From Runella sp. SP2 (lineage in GTDB: Bacteria; Bacteroidota; Bacteroidia; Cytophagales; Spirosomataceae): 64,000 bases of DNA. This document shows, one piece after another, positions 1 through 7,289 of this stretch. The notes under the pieces were generated by a model. The model did not search any database. It saw only the letters and a list, made by a program, of their open reading frames with translations, and was not told the DNA's origin. Each line of letters starts with the position of its first letter. The first letter of the stretch is position 1. Location of the stretch: assembly GCF_003711225.1 (NCBI RefSeq), contig NZ_CP031030.1:1-64000 (forward strand), read 5' to 3'. The position numbers and the translations under genes were made by a program.

Positions 1-906
1 CGCATGGATGAACTGGTAAACAACCTCCAAGTGGTGTACGGCGACCGTATCAAGCGTTTGGATTGGATGAGTGATTCGACCAAAGCTGAGGCGTTGAAGA
101 AACTGAATTTGTACCTCAAGAAAATTGGCTATCCCGATACGTGGAAAGATTATGCGGACGTGGAAATTGTGGCGGATAATTATTACGCCAACAGGCAGTC
201 GATACGGGCGTCGGCGTTGAAACGCGATTTTGCCAAAGTCGGAAAGCCCGTGGACAAAACCGAGTGGGGAATGACGGCTCCTACGGTGAATGCGTATTAT
301 AACCCAACGTTCAACGAAATCGTGTTCCCAGCGGGCATTTTGCAATTCCCATTCTTTGACAACGACGCCGACAATGCCATCAATTACGGCGCGATTGGGG
401 CGGTGATTGGTCACGAAATGACGCACGGTTTTGATGACCAAGGAAGCCAGTACAATTACATGGGAATGCTCAAAAACTGGTGGACACCCACGGATGCCGA
501 CCGTTTTAAACGCAAAGCGCTGCTGGTGGTGAAGCAATACAACAACTATACGGTGTTGAACAACGTCCACGTCAACGGAGAGCTGACTTTGGGGGAAAAC
601 ATTGCTGACATCGGCGGACTTTCGATTGCTTTTGAAGCGTTCAAACGTACCAAACAAGGGCAGAGCAACGAGAAGATAGACGGATTTACGCCCGAACAGC
701 GCTTTTTCTTGGGGTTTGCGCAAGTATGGCGGATTAAGAACCGTGACGAAACGTTGCGGACACGTATTTCGGTGGATCCTCACTCGCCTGAGCATTTTCG
801 GGTCAACGGGCCGTTGTCGAACATGCCTGAGTTTTACAAAGCGTTTAATATGAAGCCGACCGATAAAATGTATCGTCCTGATAGCGTTCGGGTAAGCATT
901 TGGTAG
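1..906 (+). CDS. M13 family (neprilysin-like) zinc metallopeptidase, C-terminal part
   Basis: The reading frame is open from base 1, so the N-terminal part lies outside the window; about 301 codons are visible. The zinc-binding HEMTH motif (HExxH) is encoded near bases 412-426, followed by the ENIAD motif (ExxxD) near 595-612 that gives the third zinc ligand and active-site Asp. The NAYYNP substrate-binding sequence and the C-terminal Trp are also typical of M13 peptidases. Members are usually 650-700 residues and in bacteria are periplasmic or lipid-anchored enzymes that cleave short peptides. The signal peptide is not visible, so location is inferred from the family. The next gene starts about 110 bases downstream. 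Confidence 0.93.
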   Translation, partial: RMDELVNNLQVVYGDRIKRLDWMSDSTKAEALKKLNLYLKKIGYPDTWKDYADVEIVADNYYANRQSIRASALKRDFAKVGKPVDKTEWGMTAPTVNAYYNPTFNEIVFPAGILQFPFFDNDADNAINYGAIGAVIGHEMTHGFDDQGSQYNYMGMLKNWWTPTDADRFKRKALLVVKQYNNYTVLNNVHVNGELTLGENIADIGGLSIAFEAFKRTKQGQSNEKIDGFTPEQRFFLGFAQVWRIKNRDETLRTRISVDPHSPEHFRVNGPLSNMPEFYKAFNMKPTDKMYRPDSVRVSIW

Positions 907-1019
907 GGGAAGAAAGAAAGCGTTTTTTAATAGTTTTTAGTAGTATTGCATGAGATTCAGGTCGTACAGTACTTATTAAATCTAAAATATAACCATTTCA
1001 CTAACCTTCTCTTTTATCT

Positions 1020-1808
1020 GTGAACTTACATCTTCGAGAAAAAGTAATTATCGTTTCAGGCGGTGCCAAAGGAATTGGCGAAGCCATTGCGCGTACGTTG
1101 GCCGTAGAAGAAGCCATACCTGTGATCGTGGGGCGAAGTGCGGCTGATAACCAGGTTGTTATCGAAAAAATAGAAGCCTTGGGCGGCATGGCTTATGGCG
1201 TTGAAGCCGAACTTACCGACCCTGCCGAATGCGAAAAAGCCATTCGGTTGACGGTAGAGCGCTTTGGTCGGATTGATGGTTTGGTCAACAACGCAGGCGT
1301 CAACGACGGGGTAGGGCTTGAAAAAGGCAGCTATGAAGCATTTATGGCTTCGTTGCACAAAAACGTCGTGCACTATTATTTGTTGGCACAACACGCCCTT
1401 CCGTATTTGATTAAAACCAAAGGATCAATTGTGAACGTGAGTTCGAAGGTGGCCGAAACGGGACAAGGGAATACGTCGGCCTATGCCGCGGCGAACGGCG
1501 CTCGTAATGCCCTCACGCGCGAATGGGCGGTGGAGTTGTTGAAATACGGGATTCGGGTAAATGCGCTTATTGTGGCCGAATCGTGGACGCCGTTGTACGA
1601 AAAGTGGATTAAAACGCTCCCGAACCCAGAAGAAACCCTCAACGAAATCAATAGCCGTATTCCTTTTGAAAATCGGATGACAAGCCCCGAGGAAATTGCG
1701 AATATGGTAACCTTCTTATTGTCGAATAAATCGAGCCACACCACGGGTCAGCTTATCCACGTGGATGGTGGCTACGTGCATTTAGATCGTTCGATTATTA
1801 AGCATTAG
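1020..1808 (+). CDS. SDR oxidoreductase, probable L-fucose dehydrogenase
   Basis: This is a 262-residue short-chain dehydrogenase with a GTG start; the reading begins NLHLREK, the usual SDR beginning. The Rossmann glycine motif GGAKGIG is at residues 14-20 and the NNAG motif at 90-93. The catalytic Ser is in NVSS (about 141) and the Tyr is Y155. The YxxxK lysine is replaced by Asn (YAAAN, residues 155-159). The C-terminal half (TREWAVELL, ESWTPLYEKW, SSHTTGQ, VDGGYVHLDR) resembles fucose-oxidising SDRs that convert L-fucose to L-fuconolactone with NAD(P). A FucP-like permease follows on the same strand, which supports a role in fucose or related sugar catabolism. Substrate specificity is inferred. 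Confidence 0.8.
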   Translation: MNLHLREKVIIVSGGAKGIGEAIARTLAVEEAIPVIVGRSAADNQVVIEKIEALGGMAYGVEAELTDPAECEKAIRLTVERFGRIDGLVNNAGVNDGVGLEKGSYEAFMASLHKNVVHYYLLAQHALPYLIKTKGSIVNVSSKVAETGQGNTSAYAAANGARNALTREWAVELLKYGIRVNALIVAESWTPLYEKWIKTLPNPEETLNEINSRIPFENRMTSPEEIANMVTFLLSNKSSHTTGQLIHVDGGYVHLDRSIIKH

Positions 1809-1814
1809 TCCTTG

Positions 1815-1847
1815 ACCTTCCCGAAAGTTTTGAACTTTCGGGAAGGT
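1815..1847. repeat. 15-bp-arm hairpin, member of a local palindrome family
   Basis: The left arm accttcccgaaagtt (1815-1829) and the right arm aactttcgggaaggt (1833-1847) are perfect complements with a 3-nt loop. It lies between the SDR gene and the permease, so it may act as a partial terminator or mRNA stabiliser; no T-run follows. The same arm sequence recurs at 14111-14169, with a related version at 14457-14490. Confidence 0.85.
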
Positions 1848-1897
1848 GATTTCTAACCTTACAAATAACCCTAAACTTCATTTACTAATTTTTATTG

Positions 1898-3118
1898 ATG
1901 AAAAAAGCCCCTTTACTTACCGCCAAGTACGTTCCGACGTACGCTTTTGTGACGAGTCTTTTCCTTCTTTGGGGGATTGCCATTACGATGGGAGACTTAT
2001 TGAATCGCCGTTTTCAGACGGTTTTGAACGTTTCTATCGCTGATTCTGGCTTGGTTCAGTTCTCGATTTTTGGTGCCTACTTCGTCATGGGAATTCCTGC
2101 GGGGTTATTCATGAAAAAGTACGGATACAAAAACGGCGTACTGCTTGGCTTGGGCTTGTATGCCATCGGGGCGTTTTTGTTTTACCCCGCTGCCGAGGCG
2201 CAATCGTTCGATTTCTTTCGGTTAGCCCTTTTTATTTTGGCTTGTGGACTGGCTACACTCGAAACCGTAGCTCACCCGTTCTCGGCGGCTTTGGGTCACG
2301 AAGAAACTTCGGAACAACGCATTAACCTTTCCCAAACTTTCAACGGGGTAGGGGCGATTTTGGGGCCTGTATTGGGTTCATTTATCATTTTGCGTAACGT
2401 CCCTACGGGCGACGTCGTCCATGACCTTGCACCAGTGAAGTACTTGTACATTGTGATAGGGGCGGTGGTACTTAGCGTGGCCATTGCGTTTTCGTTTATC
2501 AAAGTACCTCCATTGACCGAAGAAAGTACGGAAGTAGAAGAAGGGACAAGTACAGGGCCGAAAAAAGGATTGTTTGAGCACCGTCACTTTATTTGGGCGG
2601 CCATTGCACAGTTTTTCAACGTAGCGGCACAAGGCGCGACTTGGGCGTTTTTTATCAACTACGCCGTCAAATACATGCCCGACATGACCGACGAAAAAGC
2701 GGGGTATTATTTCTCGTTTAGCATGGTGTTGTTGTTGGCGGGTCGTGCGGTAGGTACTTTCTTGATGCGTTTTATCAAGCCTAATACCCTGCTTGCTATT
2801 TTTGCAGCGGCCAACATCGTATTGTGTTTGATTATTTCTCAAACGTGGGGCTGGGCGTCGTTTATCGCTTTGATGATGCTCAACTTCTTTATGAGTATCA
2901 TGTTCCCAACGATTTTTGGATTAGGTCTCCGCAACCTTGGCGAGCATAAGCAACGCGCGTCGTCGTTTATTGTCATGGGAGTTGTGGGTGGTGCGGTTTT
3001 CCCTCCTATCATGGGGAAAGTAGCCGACATCGACGTGGCTCAATCGTACTTGACACCCATCGTTTGTTACGTAGTGATTTTGTTGTTTGGTTTGGTCTTT
3101 TCTAAGCCTAAAAACTAG
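1898..3118 (+). CDS. fucP: FucP-type MFS sugar:H+ symporter
   Basis: This 406-residue major facilitator protein has about 12 hydrophobic segments. The N-terminal signature FLLWGIAITMGDLLNRRFQ with downstream GAYFVMGIPAG and MKKYGYKNG is typical of the fucose/glucose/galactose permease group (FucP/GluP). A TTG precedes the ATG by one codon; the ATG at 1898 is the more likely start. It probably imports L-fucose or a related hexose with protons across the inner membrane for the dehydrogenase encoded just upstream. The intergenic gap is 89 bases and contains a hairpin, so co-transcription is likely but expression may differ. The assignment to the family is firm; the exact sugar is inferred from the neighbour. 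Confidence 0.86.
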   Translation: MKKAPLLTAKYVPTYAFVTSLFLLWGIAITMGDLLNRRFQTVLNVSIADSGLVQFSIFGAYFVMGIPAGLFMKKYGYKNGVLLGLGLYAIGAFLFYPAAEAQSFDFFRLALFILACGLATLETVAHPFSAALGHEETSEQRINLSQTFNGVGAILGPVLGSFIILRNVPTGDVVHDLAPVKYLYIVIGAVVLSVAIAFSFIKVPPLTEESTEVEEGTSTGPKKGLFEHRHFIWAAIAQFFNVAAQGATWAFFINYAVKYMPDMTDEKAGYYFSFSMVLLLAGRAVGTFLMRFIKPNTLLAIFAAANIVLCLIISQTWGWASFIALMMLNFFMSIMFPTIFGLGLRNLGEHKQRASSFIVMGVVGGAVFPPIMGKVADIDVAQSYLTPIVCYVVILLFGLVFSKPKN

Positions 3119-3138
3119 ACATATTTATCCATAAGAAA

Positions 3139-3172
3139 AGCCTCAGATTCGTTGGAGTCTGGGGCTTTTTTG
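3139..3172 (+). terminator. Rho-independent terminator after the permease
   Basis: A 12-bp stem (agcctcagattc at 3139-3150 with gagtctggggct at 3155-3166, two G-U pairs) is followed by a run of T. It begins about 20 bases after the permease stop codon and should end the SDR-permease transcript. Confidence 0.85.
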
Positions 3173-3311
3173 TTTCGTGTTTCTGTCATATCGACTAATT
3201 TTCCAGATAGCACGAGCGGGACGTTCGCGCTATCGCGGTTTTCTTCTGCCACTTAGGTCGGGTTGTGAGCAGGCCTCATCACATTTGTTACAAATTTGTT
3301 GTGATTTAAGC

Positions 3312-3360
3312 CATTATTCATGTAATTTGAACTTTTAAAGTTCAAATTACATGAATAATG
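3312..3360. repeat. 49-nt near-perfect palindrome spanning the DUF4143 ATPase start codon
   Basis: Bases 3312-3335 pair exactly with 3337-3360, giving 24 base pairs around a single unpaired T at 3336. The right arm ends in the ATG start codon of the downstream ATPase gene (3358). As mRNA this would form a very stable stem with almost no loop that hides the start codon; as DNA it could form a cruciform or be a dimeric protein-binding site. The preceding 190 bases (3173-3311) contain only a short imperfect inverted repeat (gatagc at about 3207, gctatc at about 3227) and no gene that I can see. Confidence 0.9.
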
Positions 3361-4545
3361 ATTCCTAGATACCTACAACAAATTATTCAGCAATCACTTC
3401 GTTTTTTTCCTGCAGTAGGAATTTTGGGACCTCGACAGGTAGGGAAAACTACCTTAGTGAAGCAATTAGTAAGCGATTTAACGAGACCCTTTTTATATTT
3501 TGATTTAGAACTGCTAGACGACTATCAAACCCTTAGCCAAAATGCAGCATGGGTTATTGATACTAATCGTGAAAAAACTATTATTATTGACGAAGTACAA
3601 CGGCTGCTTCCTATTTTTCCTCAGCTACGGGGGCTTATTGACCGTGATCGACAACCGGGTAGATTTATTCTTTTAGGTTCGGCATCCCTTCAGTTTTTAC
3701 AGAAAAGTTCAGAATCATTGGCAGGACGCATTGCCTATCACGAACTTATGCCCCTGCAAATTGAAGAAGCACAATCTACGCAAATTTCAGTGCCAACGTT
3801 ATGGTTTAGGGGAGGCTTTCCTGATGCTTTATTGGCACCAAGTGACGACTTTTGGTATCTTTGGCAACAAAATTTTGTCAAAACGTATATTGAGCAGGAT
3901 TTATCTCAATTGGGTATTAATGCTTCTCCCAGTTTACTTGCCAATTTCTTGAGAATGTTGGCTCACAATCACGGTGCTTTGCTCAATTATTCTACGCTTG
4001 CCAATTCGCTTGGGATTTCTCACACAACAGTACAGCGTTACATTGCCATCCTCGAACAAGCATACATCATTAGGAGACTTGAACCATGGTTTGTAAATGT
4101 TTCCAAACGTATTGTTAAAAGCCCGAAACTTTATCTGATAGACAGTGGTAGCTTACACTTTTTGCATGGCCTTCGTACACAATCACATCTTTTTCAACAT
4201 CCGATAGCGGGGGCTTCTTGGGAAGGGTTTGTGATTGAGCAAATTATTAGAAGGCTTAGAAATGGCGTCTTCCCCTATTTTTATCGTACATCCAATGGTG
4301 CTGAAATGGATTTGGTGTTAGTTGAAGGTATTCAACCAATGGTATCCATAGAAATCAAACTGTCACTTAATCCCGCCTTAAAACGAGGTTCAACCGAATC
4401 TGTGGCAGATTTGGGTACTTCTCATAACCTTGTAATCACTCCTCAAGGGGGTAATTTGAGCGTGCGCCCTAATTGGATTCATTGCAACGTGGAAGAGGCA
4501 ATAAAACAACTCGAGAATTTAGGATTGGTCGAAAAAATAGTTTAG
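3358..4545 (+). CDS. AAA+ ATPase with DUF4143 domain
   Basis: This 395-residue protein belongs to the widespread ATPase family with an AAA_14 domain followed by DUF4143. The Walker A motif GPRQVGKTT is near residues 24-32 and Walker B IIIDEVQ near residues 75-81, followed by the sensor-like LLGSAS. The C-terminal region has a winged-helix-like stretch and then an E(I/L)K-type segment (AEMDLVL...SIEIK) resembling a restriction-endonuclease-like fold (D...ExK) often seen at the end of these proteins. The cellular role of the family is unknown; it has been discussed in the context of toxin-antitoxin and mobile genes. The start codon sits inside a 49-nt palindrome, so expression may be self-limited. 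It converges with the response regulator gene nine bases downstream. Confidence 0.88.
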   Translation: MIPRYLQQIIQQSLRFFPAVGILGPRQVGKTTLVKQLVSDLTRPFLYFDLELLDDYQTLSQNAAWVIDTNREKTIIIDEVQRLLPIFPQLRGLIDRDRQPGRFILLGSASLQFLQKSSESLAGRIAYHELMPLQIEEAQSTQISVPTLWFRGGFPDALLAPSDDFWYLWQQNFVKTYIEQDLSQLGINASPSLLANFLRMLAHNHGALLNYSTLANSLGISHTTVQRYIAILEQAYIIRRLEPWFVNVSKRIVKSPKLYLIDSGSLHFLHGLRTQSHLFQHPIAGASWEGFVIEQIIRRLRNGVFPYFYRTSNGAEMDLVLVEGIQPMVSIEIKLSLNPALKRGSTESVADLGTSHNLVITPQGGNLSVRPNWIHCNVEEAIKQLENLGLVEKIV

Positions 4546-4553
4546 ACGCGCGT

Positions 4554-5300
4554 TTAGGGCGTTCGTACAATGGCGAGTCGTTGGAGCAGGTCGCGGTGTT
4601 GGTTTTCGGGAAATGGTAACGCAGCATCCCGATTGGTCATAAAAAGCTGGCCTTTCTCAATCCGTTCGATGTAATCTAGGTTGACCACCAGCGAGCGCGA
4701 CAAGCGATGAAAACCCTGAATCATAAAAAACTGCGCCAAGTAGCCCAAATTCATCGAAAATATCAACGGTTTGGCATCTTTCACGGTATGTACTTCTACG
4801 TACGAACCCGCTGCCAATAAATACATAACTTCCTTTTTATTGACCTTAATGTAGCCTTTTCCCTGATCTACGGGCAAAAATAAAGAAAGCGAGGTGTGCG
4901 GATTAACGAGCGTGCTGTGTTGCGCTTTGTAGTTGTAATAAGCCAGTTCAATCTGAATCGCCAATTCTTTGTGACGAAAAGGTTTTAGTAAGTACGCCGC
5001 GGGGCGCGTCTCTTGGGCTTGGGCTACAATGCTCTGGTCGTCGTGTGCGGTGAGGTAAATGACGGGCATGGGGGCGATTGCAGTCATTTGCTTGGCAATC
5101 ATAATGCCCGTATCGGCGGTGCCTTCGAGCGTAATATCGAGCAATGCTAAGTCAGGAATTTGTTGTTTAATCACATTAAGAGCTTCTCGTGAACTTCGCG
5201 CTCGGCCCACGATTTCGTGACCAGCCTGTTCGAGGGTTTCTTGAATGGATTCTGCCATCACAAGGTCATCTTCTACAATAAGAACTTTTAAACTTTTCAT
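4554..5300 (-). CDS. LytTR-family response regulator
   Basis: The 248-residue protein has an N-terminal receiver domain (acidic pair E10-D11-D12, phosphoacceptor D55 in LALLDIT, Lys in LLKPFRHKE) and a C-terminal LytTR DNA-binding domain (roughly 145-245; VEVHTVKD, FHRLSRSLVVNLDYIERIE). It is encoded 28 bases downstream of a HisKA_2 kinase gene on the same strand, so the two form a two-component operon. LytTR proteins bind pairs of short direct repeats about two DNA turns apart; such repeats lie upstream of the operon (7214-7245) and upstream of three further genes to 11.0 kb. It is the obvious candidate to act on that set. Confidence 0.93.
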   Translation of the reverse strand: MKSLKVLIVEDDLVMAESIQETLEQAGHEIVGRARSSREALNVIKQQIPDLALLDITLEGTADTGIMIAKQMTAIAPMPVIYLTAHDDQSIVAQAQETRPAAYLLKPFRHKELAIQIELAYYNYKAQHSTLVNPHTSLSLFLPVDQGKGYIKVNKKEVMYLLAAGSYVEVHTVKDAKPLIFSMNLGYLAQFFMIQGFHRLSRSLVVNLDYIERIEKGQLFMTNRDAALPFPENQHRDLLQRLAIVRTP

Positions 5301-5328
5301 CGTAAGTGGTAATCGGGTAGTGGGTTAG

Positions 5329-7089
5329 TTATACTTTAAAATTCAATCGAAATAAAGAGCCTTCCTGTATTTCAAAAACGTATTTCGCGTAGAGTTGGTC
5401 GGCTTGGAGTTGGATGAGTCTCATGCCGAAGGAGGATTTTTTTGAAATGGGTTTTTCGGGGATAAACCCAGGGCCGTTGTCGGCGACTTGGAGCGTCCAA
5501 TGACGGTTAGATTGTTCGCAGCTCAGCGACCATTGCGGTGCTTCGTGGTCGGGGAACGCGTATTTACAGGCATTGGTGAGCAACTCATTCACAATAAGCC
5601 CAATGCGCATAGCGTGGTCGATGGGCAAATGCAAGGAGTGAGAAATGTTGGTTTGCACCTGAACGTGTTCGTAATCAAAGGTTTGTAATCCTACTTTGAC
5701 GATTTCCGTTAGAAAATCGTGAACGTTGACTTCGCCGAGGGTTTGTCCTGTATAGAGGGTTCGTTGGAGCACCGACATGACCTCAATGCGAAGCTGGGTT
5801 TCTTCCAAAACGTTTTTGGTGGCATCGTCGGTGAGGCGGTTGAGTTGTAAGTTGAGGAGACTCGAAACGAGTTGCAGGTTGTTTTTGACGCGGTGGTTTT
5901 GCTCGCGAACCAGCAAAGCGTTCGACTCGCTCAAACGGTGGTTTTTGACAGAAATACGATAAAAAGCTATGCTAATGCCCAATGCGCCAACCAACAAGAC
6001 TACTAAAATTTGGACGAAGCGTTGCTGCGTTTGTTGGTTTTGCTGGCTGAGTTGAAGTTCGAGTTGCTTGGCTTTTAGCTCGGCTTCTTTTTGCTCGGTT
6101 TCGTATTCAACGCTGAGGCGGGAAATGGCACCCTCGCGGTCAGCGAGGAATCTTTGACGTTCAGAGGCGTTCACCCGTTGAGCGTAGTCAAATGCCTTTT
6201 GCCAATTACGCGTAGCGGCGTAATAGTCCCGATACAGTAAATTTATACTGGTTTGAAAATTTCTGTCAATGGAATATGGTGGTAATGCTGGAATCTCTTG
6301 GTCAATTTCTTGAATGAGTGATTTTACTTTACGGAGTTGTTTGAACTGAAGGCACGCACCTGCTAAATGCAGTTTGGCAATGGTAATTTCGGTAGGTTTT
6401 TGTAGTTTGAGGCAAATGTCAAGGGACTTTTGGTAGTAATCAATGGCTTTGGGGTCGTTTCTTCTTCGTAGTTCAGCTCCTAAATTAATCATAACCGCGC
6501 GCACGTCCATAGGGTTACCATACGAATTAACCAGTTTTTCTTTTTTACGTAAATAATACAATACGCTATCGTAGTTGGGCGAGGGGTATTTTACGTTTTT
6601 TCCTCCTTCGGACCAATCCATATCATGAATTGACTGCACGGAACTGTAGGCCAATGACAGTGCCTTGGAGGAGTTGATGCGTTCGGCCACTTGCAGTGCT
6701 AAATGTGCATAGCGGTAGGCTTCTTTGTAATGGAACAGTGTTCTTTCGATTTCAGTGAGGCGAAAGTAGAGGCGCGAGAGCTCGAACGAATCACCGCGTT
6801 TTTCTTGAATTTTCAGTGATCTCAGGAAATAGCGTTTAGCGGTTAGATAATCGCCTGCTGCTTCGTAGATTTTCCCATAAAGGTACCACCCTTCGGCGAG
6901 CTGGATAGTGTCTTTGGTTTTGAGGGCATTCTTAATGACGGCATTGGCCCACTGGACTTTGTGGGGTTGGAGGGGGAGAAAATGGGAGGTTAGAGTTTGG
7001 GCAATGCTACTGACGCCACTTACCATGACAAGGATGATAAGTGCCTTCGCAAAATAGCTCATTTGAATGCTTAATCCAATTTTACTCAT
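5329..7089 (-). CDS. HisKA_2 sensor histidine kinase with TPR-like sensor region
   Basis: I place the start at the ATG at 7089, which gives a signal peptide (LIILVMVSGVSSIAQ); a GTG five codons upstream is the alternative. The about 586-residue protein has periplasmic tetratricopeptide-like helices (about 40-330), a coiled coil, one membrane segment (IALVVLLVGALGIS-like stretch near 355-375), then a HisKA_2 dimerisation/phosphoacceptor domain with EQNHRVKNN (His about 399) and an ATP-binding domain (NELLTNACKYAF, DNGPGF, GMRLIQLQ). It shares an operon with the LytTR response regulator. The upstream kinase at 7290-9038 is a paralogue; the two catalytic halves are almost identical while the sensor halves have diverged. 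Confidence 0.92.
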   Translation of the reverse strand: MSKIGLSIQMSYFAKALIILVMVSGVSSIAQTLTSHFLPLQPHKVQWANAVIKNALKTKDTIQLAEGWYLYGKIYEAAGDYLTAKRYFLRSLKIQEKRGDSFELSRLYFRLTEIERTLFHYKEAYRYAHLALQVAERINSSKALSLAYSSVQSIHDMDWSEGGKNVKYPSPNYDSVLYYLRKKEKLVNSYGNPMDVRAVMINLGAELRRRNDPKAIDYYQKSLDICLKLQKPTEITIAKLHLAGACLQFKQLRKVKSLIQEIDQEIPALPPYSIDRNFQTSINLLYRDYYAATRNWQKAFDYAQRVNASERQRFLADREGAISRLSVEYETEQKEAELKAKQLELQLSQQNQQTQQRFVQILVVLLVGALGISIAFYRISVKNHRLSESNALLVREQNHRVKNNLQLVSSLLNLQLNRLTDDATKNVLEETQLRIEVMSVLQRTLYTGQTLGEVNVHDFLTEIVKVGLQTFDYEHVQVQTNISHSLHLPIDHAMRIGLIVNELLTNACKYAFPDHEAPQWSLSCEQSNRHWTLQVADNGPGFIPEKPISKKSSFGMRLIQLQADQLYAKYVFEIQEGSLFRLNFKV

Positions 7090-7213
7090 AGGTATTGCAA
7101 GCACCTTGCCCCTGCGGCGTTTGCTTTGCTAAAATAATCCTTATTTATATTTTAAGGATAAAAACTTATCGAACGGTAAACGGAAAATATACATATAGAA
7201 ACATTGAAAGTGA

Positions 7214-7245
7214 GTTTCACAAAGAATATGCCTTGTTTCACAAAG
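7214..7245. promoter_or_regulatory. Two 11-bp direct repeats 21 bp apart, probable LytTR operator
   Basis: The sequence gtttcacaaag occurs exactly at 7214-7224 and 7235-7245, a start-to-start spacing of 21 bp (two helical turns). A weaker third unit (ttttggtaaaa) falls in phase at 7256. The pair lies 125 bases upstream of the kinase/response regulator operon start at 7089, in the 200-bp gap after the paralogous kinase. Repeat sequence and spacing fit a LytTR binding site. Confidence 0.7.
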
Positions 7246-7289
7246 AAAAATAGGGTTTTGGTAAAATAGGTGGCCGTATTATATGCCTT

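Noticed and set aside
3281-3310. Inverted repeat atcaca...tgtgat upstream of the DUF4143 ATPase as a CRP-type site
   Set aside because: The half-sites are in the opposite order to TGTGA-N6-TCACA and the spacer is too long; no support for CRP control.
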